Of a stretch of 64,000 bases of DNA, positions 1 through 13,152 are shown one piece after another. The notes beneath the pieces are model-generated. The model was not told the origin of the DNA and made no database searches. It was given only the letters and a program-made list of their open reading frames with translations. Positions within the stretch are counted from its first letter, which is position 1, and every line of letters begins with the position of its first letter. The translations under genes were made by a program, and so were the position numbers. The stretch covers positions 248,001 to 312,000 of the forward strand of contig CAJNOL010000046.1 of assembly GCA_905250125.1 (NCBI GenBank). The letters are read 5' to 3'. This stretch comes from Rotaria sordida (Eukaryota; Rotifera; Eurotatoria; Philodinida; Philodinidae).

Positions 1-1479
1 ATTCCACCGAATTCAATCGGTGAAATAGCTTCACCATCATTTGTACGTAATATTGTATCTGAATAGATAACAATCGGTCGACGAATATTATTAGCAAGAA
101 CATAAACATGAAATTCTTCTAAACTTTCATAATATTGTCGAGTTGATTGTGATGAAGATTTTGTTGGAAGATCAATATTTGTTTGAGATGATTTTGAATA
201 ATTGATTCTAAATAAGAAATAAAAACAAAAAACAAAATATAAATTAATTTTCTTTTTTTTTTTTTGTTTTTCTATTTTGAACATACTCATCAATTGAAGA
301 ATTTAAATCGAATGATCTTGTTTGTGAAACACGTGGTTCAGCTGATGATAATCGTAATAAACTTCTCCATTCTTCGTCCCATTCTTGTTCAGAAAAAACA
401 AGACCATACTAGAAATATGAAATATTCTCTTTATTTAATAAAAGATTAATTTAGTTTTTGTTACTTTTTTATTTTGTACTGATTGAGTCCAACGCCAACG
501 TCGATAAAGTGAATTATTTGGTTTTGATGTAATTAATGTTTCATTTAATGCTTTACGCATTGATAATGAATGATCATGAAAACCCCACATTGCTAAACGA
601 TAAATTATTAATTGTTAATCATTTGTATCAACTAAAAACTAATAGATTTTGTCCATGCAAAAATCGTAAGTCTCATATTTTTTCCAAAAGAAATTTTTCA
701 AATCACTTTGATTTCTATTATAAGAAATCGTTTTGACTAAATTCAATTATAAAATGTCATATTCATACAGAACTTCAATCGAAATTACTGAGTATTGCTT
801 TGATATACAGGTTTTTCTTTTCTTTATTTCAGATAAATTCTTTGAATAAAACTTTTTTTTTTTACCAAGTGATGTTGCATGTAATAAACAATTTCCATCT
901 CCACTTGTTACTAAAGGATATAATTTCGAACATGGTAATTTTTTATTAACCCACCAATTGAGACGTCCTATAAAATTATATGATTTCAAAACAAACTTTC
1001 TAATTAGATATTCTTAATAATATACTTGTTTCTTCCAATGATACCATTGTCGATATATCAACAAGATTATCCATAACACGCATACGAATATCTTCTGGTA
1101 ATTCATATAAATTTGGTAATATAAATGAAGCATCAGTATCATTATGATCAATTGTAATAATATCATCGTTAATGAATATACGACGAGAATTTTTTGCTAA
1201 AATATCTCGTTGATGATGTACATGTGTTTGATTTGGTGAAATAGTTGATAAAGTTTGATGTAATATTGGATAATTTGAAGGATTTATATCTAAAACAAAT
1301 ATTATTATATTTAAAAAAAAAACGATCTATTATCGTTTTCTTTTTTTAAATATCTTACTTGTTCGTTGAAGTTGAATCGATCCTAATGAATTGTATAAAT
1401 GATGTTTTCTATCAATAGAATCATCATCATAAGTATCTTCATTGATATTTCCATCATGATATGAAATATAATTATTCAT
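1..1479 (-). CDS. OTUD7: Cezanne/OTUD7-like OTU deubiquitinase, 5' part
   Basis: Seen: exons at 1026-1289, 866-967, 465-592, 287-408 and 1-207 follow a first exon at 1359-1479 whose ATG is the first one not closed by an early stop. All joins keep frame (about 314 residues) and the gene leaves the window on the left. The OTU cysteine motif [11 protein letters not shown] lies near residue 155, followed after an intron by [15 protein letters not shown], then [38 protein letters not shown] and [11 protein letters not shown]. This order is the Cezanne signature. Known: Cezanne proteins are cysteine proteases that prefer Lys11-linked ubiquitin chains and act in NF-kB signalling and the cell cycle. 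The catalytic His is expected beyond the left edge. The first ~125 residues show no recognisable UBA domain. A20 and ZRANB1 are relatives, but the WGFHD and EFGG blocks fit OTUD7 best. Confidence 0.9.
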
Positions 1480-2035
1480 ATTTTATTTATTATCTGACAT
1501 ATTTTAGAAGATTTTTTTTAATTATATAGAATTGTCATCTGTGAATGAAATATTATACATTAATCTGATATTATTTTCAGTACATATAAATATTTCTTTC
1601 TGAGATAATAATGATATATTTACAAACATGTTTTATTCTAATATTAGCTTAAATTATTTTGTTTATTTATTGTATAAGTTATTACGTTTAATATGAAAAT
1701 ATTAATGAGAGAAGAAAATTTGAATTATTATCAGTTCTTATAAGAGATTAATTTTTAAATTTTATTTTAAATCTAAAAATAAATGCAACAGATGTCACTT
1801 TAAGTTAATCATTTATGTATTTTCTTAGTAGTCATTGGTTCTTACTTTTGTCTCATCGATAATATCTTTCTCTAATATAACTAACTAATTAATTGTTTTT
1901 GACATAAGCTATTTCAAACAAATGAATTATTTGAAAACTAAGTAATAAATTAATCATTTTCTTAATAGCAAAAAAAAATAATAATAATAAACTTGAATTA
2001 TTTTTAAGAATTGAAAAAGCATTGAATAAGAAACA
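1480..2035. other. Divergent intergenic region between OTUD7 and XPO5
   Basis: 556 bp separate the two divergent start codons, so it probably holds both promoters. It is very AT-rich. No clear TATA box is visible. A pyrimidine-rich stretch ending in TTTTTAAG just upstream of the XPO5 ATG (around 2003-2009) could be a 5' splice-leader or 5'UTR acceptor. Nothing else is recognised. Confidence 0.5.
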
Positions 2036-5000
2036 ATGATTTATACATCAGAATTATTTGAAAAAGTTATATCTGCTGTTCTTTGTTCGTTTAATTCCAA
2101 AACAACAAATGATGAAAAACAAAATGCATTAAAATTTCTTGATGATTTAAAAGAAAATCAACCAATTTTATGTTCAACAATATCATTTGAATTATTAAAA
2201 CAAACAACTAATCAATCAATACTTTATCATTTTAGTTTAAATCTTCTTGAATCAATTATAAAACATAAATGGAATATTTTAAAACTTGATGAAAGAAATT
2301 TAATTAAAAAAGAATTATTTTTTATTATTAAAAGTACTTATTTAAATCAAATATTTATGAATCCAATACATATAAGAAATTGTTTAGCAAAATGTTTAGT
2401 TGAAATGATTAAGCGAGATTGTTTTGAAAAAGTGAATACCACTTTAGATGAAATGATTAATATGATACAAGGAATTACTCAAATTCAAGGTTTGTTTTTC
2501 TATTTAAACAACAATATGACAAAAAATTTGTATATCAGAATGAATGAATGAATAAATGTTTGTAATGAAAAAAAAAACATTAGGACATAAAACAAAATAT
2601 CTAGCAATATGTGAAAGAGAATAGATTTTTAATTGATGTTTCTCTTTTATTTTCATTTGTTTTATGTCTCAATAAGTTAATCATTGATCAGAGTGTCTAA
2701 TTGAATATCAAAAGAGTTTACCGACACTTATTTTTGCACTTTTCTCTTGATAATACAATAGTGGACAAAGGTCTTCATTCCACGGAATTTTAAGTACTCT
2801 ACATGTTGGAGATTTGGAAAGTTTTCTATACACTCTCTAGCAAGCATATGTTTTAACGGCATGATCTCATTCTAATTGCTTTAATATAGCGAGAATCAGG
2901 ATGATGAACGATATGTATTTTTGCTTCAAGCTTTTAACCTGAAAAATATTGTCTATGATACTTCGTATTGCTTTTTATCGAATATATGTCTAATTCTTGA
3001 TATTTTAAAATACAACTGGAGTCTAGTCTATGTTTTTTCTTCATTTAAAATATGCAGTTATTTTATGGAAGATTGCAGTCTAGGTATGTCTTGGACCCTT
3101 TGACACCGATACGATGATCAATAACATGCCGTTTTGCTTCTGTACAAGGATTTTTTCTGAAATTTCTAAGCAATAATATTTAATCATAGGAAAAGCTTGT
3201 CTTAGCGAATGAGCTCGATTTATTGAACTATTATTCACTTATGGGCTCCGAAGAGCACCAGTTACTCGAAACAGCGTACTTTATAATGAAAAGTCAGTTG
3301 ATTCTCAAAGCCCTTTCATTTTCAGAGCTGTTAAATTCATAGGAAAAATATGTGTCATCCATTATATTTCTCGTATTTCGTATGCAATTAAGATGTGAGT
3401 TTTTTTAGTTGACCTACATTTTTCGTATAGCAGATGCATAAAACCATTCAGACTCTCACGACGCATGGTAGCAAAGATTCGATGGAATGGAGACTGTTGT
3501 CTGCCACTATATATGATACATTTTAATTGAGCCACAAAAAACTCATGGTCTAAAAGATTATGTTCTCACCAACATGCTCTCTATACCATGTTGAAATGAA
3601 TATTGGGATTTGTAATGTATTCTTGCATAAAAAAAAGAGTTTTAAAAAATATGTATTGTAGGCAATTGCGTCTTGGATGTATCCATAAGGGGGAAAATTT
3701 ATTCTTTACAAAAAAATTACAATCTCCGATTATATGAATAGAATTGAAAGCAGCTGACTTTTAACGAACATAATTGTATCAAAACCAATTTTTATCAAAT
3801 GTACAATTCACTTTTACTTTTCTGATTATAAATTGTATAAAAGGAATTTTTCGACAATCGTAAAACTGATTCAAAGTTATATTAAACGTTTTTACAGTTG
3901 ACTAAATCATATTTATAATTATTCTTTTTTGTTTCTCTTATTATAGACAATAATTCAAATCAACTAGAACTTATTTTACTTGTCTTTCGTTTTCTAAACG
4001 AAGAATTAACAATTTATGCTCAATCAATTCAAGCACAACGTCGCCGACAAATTCTAAATCAAATACAAAAACGTCTAAATGATATTTTATCATGTTTAAT
4101 TCGTATATCAAATGATCTTTTAACTGTTCCAGAACAACATGAACGTTTAACTCAAACATGTCTTTTATGTGTAAATAGTTTTCTTACATGGGTTGAATAT
4201 AATCATTTTGAACAATGTGAATCATTTCTTTGTGAATTATTTTTGAAATTTTTCCAATTGAATTCTGTTAAATTACGGCATGCTTCATTTGAATGTTTAC
4301 TTAGTCTTGTTAATAAACGTTTAGCGCGAAGACAATTACAACAACAACAACAACAAAGAAATAAACGTATTGCTTCATCAGCTTCATCAGCATTGAATTG
4401 TCAACAAGAAAAACTTTTTCTTAATTATTTTCTTGGAGATAATACATTAGAAATGTTCTATCGACTTTTAATTAGTCCAACAGTAAGTGTTTTATTTTTT
4501 TCTTTTTGATTCAAGAATTTCTAGTAGAAATTTTTGTTTTGTTTAAGTACGGATTTTCCTATTTAGAAAAACTTATGTTCATATTCGTTTATACTTTCGT
4601 GATCATTTGAAAGAGAACATAGTTTGATATTCATTCATTCAATAGGTAATCATGATGATGCTAATTTTAATTTTCCTATAGTATTTTTGAAAATATTGAC
4701 ATACATCTATGATATGTCATAATTGTAATTTCAAGAGAAATTTCAATATGTATTCAATCACGGCAGCATAGGATTGCTTTATAAATTTCATAAAGAGAAA
4801 AAAATAAAGGTGATTCCTGTCATGATTAAAAGGAGATCGTCTTTCATGTGTCCTATTTTCTGAATTATCCTCAATGTCAATAAATGTTAGTTGACTTTAC
4901 TCGTCATTCTTCTGATGATGACTCTGTATATCAAGTAGGTTAGCTGTTAACCAATTTAATACAAAATATGTATATTAAGGATCATTATATTGTTGTACTA

Positions 5001-8000
5001 GAATGAATTATTATTCTGAATCTCGAGAGAGAGAGATACTCATTTTTGTCAAATGAGAATTAGATAATAATTGATTTGTTTTCTCCTAAGTTGAATATAT
5101 CGATACATCTTAGTTATAGTGTCGACAAATCTAAAACATTTCTCATATTGAAATATCCTCTTTTCTTTTTATATGTAAATTTTAGAATTCAATTGAAGAA
5201 TTACGTGCCATAGTAACAAATGATCATATAAATTGTTTAAAAATGCTTGGTCAATTTCTTATTAAATTATCAAATTATTTATTACAATTATTTCAACAAT
5301 TAGCAACAAAATCCATTGATGATAATGATTTTTTAACATTTGTTAATGAACGTACATATTCATTTTTACAATTTCTTCTTTTACTTAATCAACATCCATT
5401 TCATTTATTATCATTAAATTCATATCAAGCATTAAATTTATTTATTATTCGACAAACAACATTATTATCAAATGAACAATTTTGTTTAAAATTAATTTTT
5501 AATTTAAAACAATCATTACATCGTATTCATTTTCCATCATCATCATCATCATTATCACCAATGACAACAACATTGATTGATAATGAAAATGAAATATTAA
5601 AAACACAATATATGCATAATCAACAATGTTTTATTTATGTATTATTTGAATATGATAGCGAAGAACAATTTTTTTGGAAATTTTTTTCACAATATAGAAG
5701 TGAATTACAGAAATTAATCAAATCATTTATTGGTTTGTTCTTTAGTGAAACTGTTGCAGGTAAATTATACGAATTAGATTGTTGTATTCGACTAGAAATA
5801 AGTTTATATTTGATATTAAATAATTCAACATAATACTAGCAAATCAGTATCGATACAAATCGAGAAAAAAGTTCGTAAATGAAGATTATTTGAAAAGAGC
5901 GTAGAATAACATTTTTTTTCTATCGCATTACTAGTACCTGATTATCGAATATCTGCATTTAGGATAAGTGATTTATCACAAATGGTGGATACATAAATGA
6001 GTTACATAAATTTCGACTTGAATCGAAGTTCATATTGAAACAAGAAAGAAGTTCGGTCTACGCCTAACTTCTTATCGCACATCTGTTTTAGACTCAAATG
6101 ACTTTCGATCCTATTTCCTCTAATTATTGCCCATAAAAAGGCATGTTTCTATAAATAGTCGGTAGATTGCATAATGCTAAGCACTACGTCATCTTACTAA
6201 ACAGAACTTTAGAACTGTGATTCAATTCGAATACTCCTTGGGCTGAAATTTCGATCTTTCACATAAAAGTACAATTACGAATATTTTGTCGCGTCTGTAA
6301 ATTTCACTGCTTAGAAGTTTTTAAGACATCAAGGTACAAAATGGACTTGTTACGTATGCACATTTTTTTTTATCTTGTTTCAAACAATGAATCTCAGAGG
6401 CAGTTTTATTGAAAAGAGAACTTTGTATCATTTCAGATAAGCAAAATAACTCTTCTAATTTGTGTGGATTTTATCATCTGCAAAAGTTAAAATCTCATAA
6501 ATTTACAAACATCATTCTCAATCTTTACTACAAACCCCCCTCCATGTGTTCATGAGTAGGGTCTAATTGAAGAATCACTTTCTTTCATTCAAAACTATAG
6601 TTACCGTTCTATCAAACAAAAGAACCAGGAGTTCTCTAGAATAAAGTATAGTGGAAAAAGTTTGTTTGACAATTATCTGTTTATAGAAAAGTACAAGAAG
6701 TTTTTTTTTCTATATTTGATGTAGTTATTATTGGATATCCTATGTGAAAAATAGAGTCCTATCATATATCAAGCGCTAAGATTAAACAAGGCACTTGAAA
6801 TTATATTTCAGAATTCACATACAGTTAATAACAAATGGAATTGACCACTATTTTTCCATGGTTTTTACTTAGAGCACGATTAAGAATATTGCTATAGAAG
6901 AAGAAGAAGATGGAAACGACTTTAATTAAAGTCGAAGTGAAAGTCCTTATATTAATTTTCATATTTCGAGTTTAAATTTTATTATTGATATGATTTATTA
7001 TCAAATAAACAATTCTTTTTTTCTTTTCTGTCGATCGTCCAATAGATATTGAAATGAATATGTCATGTTTAAGATCAATTCTTGAAAATCTTTTTATCTA
7101 TCTTGAATCTCTTGTACAACGTACACCAAATAAAACTTGTAACTCAATATCAACATCATTATCTTCAATATATTTAATTATTGAATGGGAAGCATTTTAT
7201 TTATTACTTGATCATGTTTTATTTATTGTTCGTAAAGAATTATTTTCTTCATCAACAATAACAATAAAATTTCAAGAAAAATGTCATTCACTATTAATAA
7301 CATCAACAATAAAAGAACAATTTTTACGTACATTAAAATTTTTATTACAATTTACACCTAATTTAAGTGAACATATTCATGGACATGTTTTAAATTTACT
7401 TTCTTGTATGTTTTTTATAACACAACATGATCAAACATTAGCTATACAAATAATTCAACGTCTTTTAACAACATTTCAATCATATCAACAACAATCGATT
7501 GGTAAGAAAATATCATCTATTTTTTTTTGTCAAAATACGATATAAAACGAGTGTTGAAGTATACGGGTAAAGATTTGAATTTCCTCAACAGATATTGTTG
7601 ATATACGATCGAAGACCGTATATCAATAACGTCTCGTTCTAATATATGTTAACTACCTTATTGCATTTCTGGATGGTTAAGTAAAACGATGAGTATGTCC
7701 TAAAATAGATAGAATAAAACAATCTTTCTGTGATTAATAATAGCAGTCACATTGTGTTTCACATTTTAATGCACTAATAGCTTTTATTATTTAAATAATA
7801 ATATTTTTCTTTTTAATAGCTGGAATTGATAAAAATCAATGTGAAGTAATGCAAATTCAATCATCAAATGCATTTCTTTATTTATGTAAAAATTTTACTG
7901 TTAAAATAATTGATTATTATACGGAATTATTTCCATTTCTTTGTCAATTATATAAAAATGAATTTCAATTTAAAAAAACATTTTTATCAAGAACAATTGA

Positions 8001-11000
8001 TGAATCATCAAATCCAACATTAAAATTACTTGATGCAATGCAAATATTATTTTTTTATAAATTAATTCATCAAACAACAATAGATAATAATCAATTACAA
8101 GATTTTTATGAATTAATTAAACCTATTTATGATATATTAAATATATCATTAACAGCTGATACATTAACAATATTTATTGAATATCTTGATTTATGTTCAA
8201 ATCGACTTGAACCTATAAATATAATACATTATCGACGAAGAAATTTAATGCTTGCTTTACATTGTTTATGTTTATTATTACGTTATGTTAAACAACAACA
8301 ATTCGATACTAATATACGTTCAAAAATTTCTATGTGTTTTCGTCCAATTTTATTTGATTATATATTAAAAGTAACACAATTTTGTAATCAACTATATGAT
8401 CAACAAATAAATCCATTTTATGATATATTAAAAACAAATTTAACATATAGTGACACAGAAAGACAATTGTATTTGGGTACATATGAAAGTAATAATGTAG
8501 CCAAAGCAATGATTCCATCTACGTAAGAGAAATTTCATAGAATAATTTTAAAATATTCTGAATTGAAATTTTAGTCAACAAAAAGAAAATAAACACGAAA
8601 GATATCTATACTGTTAGTTAAGACTCGTGATTACGGATTTTCTTTCCCTATATGATGACGTATTACAGAAATTGATAAAATTTTGAGTGAAGGATAGATA
8701 TACATCCAGACTTACCAACTCTCTTATTTTCAGGACCTGATTTTAAAAGGTTTTCTTCTGAGTTTTAGATTTTTACATCGATAATAAAAAAAAAGGAACT
8801 GATTGATCGCAGTATTTAATGGATAGAGTTTTTGTGTAGGCGTTTTCAATCTCACAACTGAAAAAGCATGATACAGGTATTAGCCGGAGCAAAATTTAAA
8901 ATAAAAATGACTATTGACTACTATGATACATAATGCTGTTATTATTTCCTAAGTAACTGACATCTTTTTTACCAAATTCTTTTTTTTTTCAAAACGATGT
9001 AGTCATATTTCAAAATTGTCATAAAATGACTTATGATAGAAATTTGAATGATTATCTTTCCTTTTTCATTCCACATGATTTCGACTATCAAGTTAATATG
9101 AGAAAGAGAAAAATGTTTATCGGAATCGAAGTTTTATTGTTCTTCGAGAAAAAATTACTACATGATCTTCAAAACTTCAAATAAGAATCTTCTAATTTTT
9201 TACAGTAAATCAACTAATGTTTGAAATCTCCATATATTTTGTAAGCAATACAGTAAAGACTCACGAAAATAAATCTCTTTTTTTGTAATGCAAATGCTTT
9301 AGTGATAATGATAACAAATGAGATCCGAAACTGCTCGTCAACTTAGATTTAATACACATTTATCGATGTTAATATTGATGCTTGATATCGTATGCATCAT
9401 GAATGATGAGAGATAGTGTCATCGTTGTAAGTAGATATGTTTAAAGCACTTAAATAGGATAAGATAATGTTTATGTTAGGCTCATAAAAATAGGTTTTTT
9501 TTCTGTAGATATATTGATCGAATGTCTGTTCGTAAAACGAAAAATATGAAATTAGTTTTTATATTTTAGAATTTTTAAGTGCATAGCAGTAAAAATTGAT
9601 TTCGAGTTATCTATTAATATTGAATTTGACAGATTAAAATAACATTATCGTATCATCAAGATTACTTGATTATCATCGCATCAGTTTCTCTGACAAGGAA
9701 ATTACTGAAAGTGATTTGTCATCTTTGACCTTATATTTTATCATAGGATGAAATATATTGATAAGAAATTTCAATAAAACATTTTTGATTAAAAATGTTG
9801 TCTATAAGTCAGCGTCATGATTGTAAGATTATCTTAAATCGAAAATTTTTTAAACTTTCAATATTTTATGTATCCAAATTTTGTTGAGTTTAGTCTAGTC
9901 TAGAGGTCCTCTTGATATGCTTGAACAATAAATCATTTCGAAAAATTTCCTCATAAGTTGCAATTAGAAGTTATTCATTTCAAAATTATGTAATGTTGCT
10001 TTTATAAATTTTGACTAAGTAGTTTATAATAAACTCTGCTAATCAATTTTTATGTTTAATTTATACAATACGAAACTAATAATTTAAATATTTAGTGTTA
10101 CACCTTCAAGTCCTCCAGTGAGTTATGTACGATTACAATCAACATCAAATATTCTTATTGATGATGAACGTCTTCGTGATTATCTTCATCGTCTATTTGA
10201 TATATGTTATCAAATAAATGGAATGTATTTTGCTTATGATACTGATTTATATTATTTAAAATTAAATGATAATAATTATTTATTAACAACATATTTACAA
10301 AAAATTCTTTTTGAAAATTTTAATACTCTACCATCATTTCGTCTTCGTATTGTTTTAAGACATTTTTGTCGTTTATTTGTTGAAAATTATTCATCATCAA
10401 TAGGTACTGATGAAGAAATAATTGATGAATTATTTCTTAAATTTCTTAATGCTTTTTTACCTTATATTCAACAACGTTTAACAACAATGTGGAATAATTT
10501 ATTAACAACAACAATGAATTATCAACAAGGTCAATATTCAGATGAAGTTATTGAAGAATGTGTTTGTGTTTTAATAACACGAGATTTTATTGATATTATA
10601 AGATATTTTATATTTAAAACAATACCAGGACAAATAAATTCTACTTCTATTAATATTAATAAAAAAAAGAATAAAATAAATATTGGACGTAATAATAGTG
10701 AAAGTATGTGTGAAGAAATCAATGGTGATTTAGATCAAATTGATGAATGGGATGAACAAAATACAAATAGTAATATTAGTAATAAATTATTGAATAATTC
10801 ACATGAAAAACTTGATTATAGTGATCTTTTTATGGGTATGATTAAAATGTCTCGACAAAGTGAGTTAATTAATTAAAAAAATTTATTCGCTAATATCTTA
10901 TTCATTAATTAAAACTATCAATATTTAAGTTAAAATTCTAATTTTTATATTCCAATCAATATCAGATAATTATTTACTACTAAAATTCTCAACAAATATA

Positions 11001-12911
11001 GAAACAATGAATTTTTCTTTAGGATAATTTCTAAATTGTTTATCAGCGACGGATCAATATTACAAGATGTAGCAATTATTTTCTCTAAAAAAATTTGAGG
11101 AAGCAGTAGGAACTCTTGACTTCTCGAATTTTCTATGTCTCTCGTGTATACTAAAGAAAAACTAGTTTATCGCACATACATATGTTCATTATCTTGAAGA
11201 CGAGAATAAAGAGTTGTTAAAAACTTAAGCTTTTGCTAAACTAATGGATGCACCAAAACAAATATCTCTCTTAGTATTTTCTCAATATTCCTAGTAAGGT
11301 TCATCGCTATACCTTAATCTTTTTCTAAAAATATTCACGTCCAATTTTCTACAAGAAAGTATCACAGGTTTTGCCGTAAAATGTTAAGCAGAAATATTAG
11401 ATAAATAGTATTGGGAGATTCTAAGATGCCCAATTTTCAAAAGTTGTTTTTTTTCTAACTTTGTACATATTATAACAACATGCCAGAGTACGTTGAACAA
11501 TATAACTGAGTGCGTTCTTCCTTATTAAATGCACTGAAATTTTGTTTTCGCCGATTTTTCTTTGACGCAAACATTACTTTATTAAAACTGAGTCAAAAAC
11601 ATATAAAACATAGCTTGTTTTGCACAATGTACCTGAATAAATATCCCGATTGAAATTCTGGCATTTCAGTCTGATGTACCATGCATTTCGGTTGAAATTG
11701 AAGTAAAATTGAATTATATTGACTTACTGTTTTTTTTTCGTCGATTAATTCAAAATTTTCTCAGTCTCAAAATCACTTATGATTCAAAACCGTTTATTTT
11801 TTTTAAGTCTAGAACAAGATATAACTCATTTACATGGCTAGTATTCATACAGAAATTTTGCTATCTTGATTACACGATAGAGCTTTTCAAGCACTACTAG
11901 ATTGCTATCTATTTTTTTCGTTAGTTCGAAACTCTAATGAATAGACCTAAACAGACTGTTTTTAATTGGTAAAAGTTGATCATATTGGAGTCTTGTACTA
12001 TGCTTTATCTAATTTTTTTTTTGGCAAAAATTGTAATAATACATTCTTGTAGAAAATTGAGTCATGAATTGCAGGGGCACTAGTTATTTTGAATAAATCT
12101 TTTTTTCAATAAAAACTGCATCCGCTAATTTGAAGTACATTTAATGTACCATGTAATGAATTAATACAGAAGTTTTCTAGAAATCACGTCTCTGAGGAAA
12201 TTAAGTTTACTATCGAATTGCCTACTAGAGAAGGGGAATCGAAATGAGCTCATTTAAAAATTGAATTTGTACCGTTCATGAGATTGTTGAATTTTTGAAC
12301 TAATGACTCAAACGAGTCATTTCGTATGAAATATTTGTTATATAATATACTATTTAGATTCTTCATTGGCTCTACAACTGTTCAGTAATATAATTCAAAT
12401 TTTATTTGAATGTTTAACTTTTCCTGATGCATATTGTATTAATCGTTTTTTACCTATTATTCTTCCAATAACAAAATTTTATACAGATATTATTGAAAAA
12501 CATGTGAATATTTCTTCATTAATTGATATTAAATTTTTATTTCAATGTTTGCTTAAAGCACTTGAAAGACATAATGAAAACGAAAGTGTTAATACAAATC
12601 TTATATCATTGATTGGTCATATATATGAATTATGGTATAATCAATATGGTCAACAACTTGACTATGTTTTACATCAAACAATTCCACAAATAAATATGGA
12701 ATTATTAAATACATATAAAACACGTTTATTAACAAATAATGATAATAATAATAATAATAATAGAAAATCACAACAACAACAACAACAACAACAAATAACT
12801 GAACGTGAACGACGTGATACATTTAAAAATTTATTAAATCCAATATTATTATCACCAATGTCAAGTAGAACAAGAGATGGATTAAATTCAATAAATCCAT
12901 TTAATATATAA
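2036..12911 (+). CDS. XPO5: Exportin-5
   Basis: Seven exons: 2036-2489, 3947-4482, 5186-5732, 7046-7501, 7820-8522, 10096-10859 and 12358-12911. They give 1337 residues plus stop, and every join is in frame at GT-AG sites. Homology is seen along the whole length: the N-terminal importin-beta-like block (ALKFLDDLKENQPI, LVEMIKRDCF), then ELILLVFRFLNEELTIYAQS with QAQRRRQI, which matches the human QTLPPQRRRDI region. The C-terminal block (RERRDTFKNLLNPI) matches the human RRKDQFKRLIAG segment. Known: XPO5 is a Ran-GTP-dependent karyopherin exporting pre-microRNA and other structured RNAs from the nucleus. The human protein has 1204 residues; the extra length here is partly low complexity (polyQ at ~4334-4355 and ~12770-12792, polyN at ~12739-12762). 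Introns are 1457, 703, 1313, 318, 1573 and 1498 bp, far longer than in neighbouring genes. Nothing coding was recognised in them. Confidence 0.93.
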
Positions 12912-13152
12912 CAGTTATTTTTACTCGAGTTCGTGCTAGTCGAATAAGGCAACAGTAGTTATGTATTCATGTATATTAGATTTCATAAATTTCATAGGTT
13001 TTTTTTCTTCTTCGTGTGATATTTTATAGACATTGAATAAAACTTTTGAAAAGATGATTAATTATTATTTCTTTGTCTATTTTTATCAAAAAAAAAAACG
13101 AAAAGATATTTTTATTTTGAGATAAAAAAAAAAAGAAGAAGAGTATTCAATA

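Noticed and set aside
12601-12952. Minus-strand frames with poly-Val/poly-Cys runs
   Set aside because: They are the reverse of the polyN and polyQ tracts in the last XPO5 exon.
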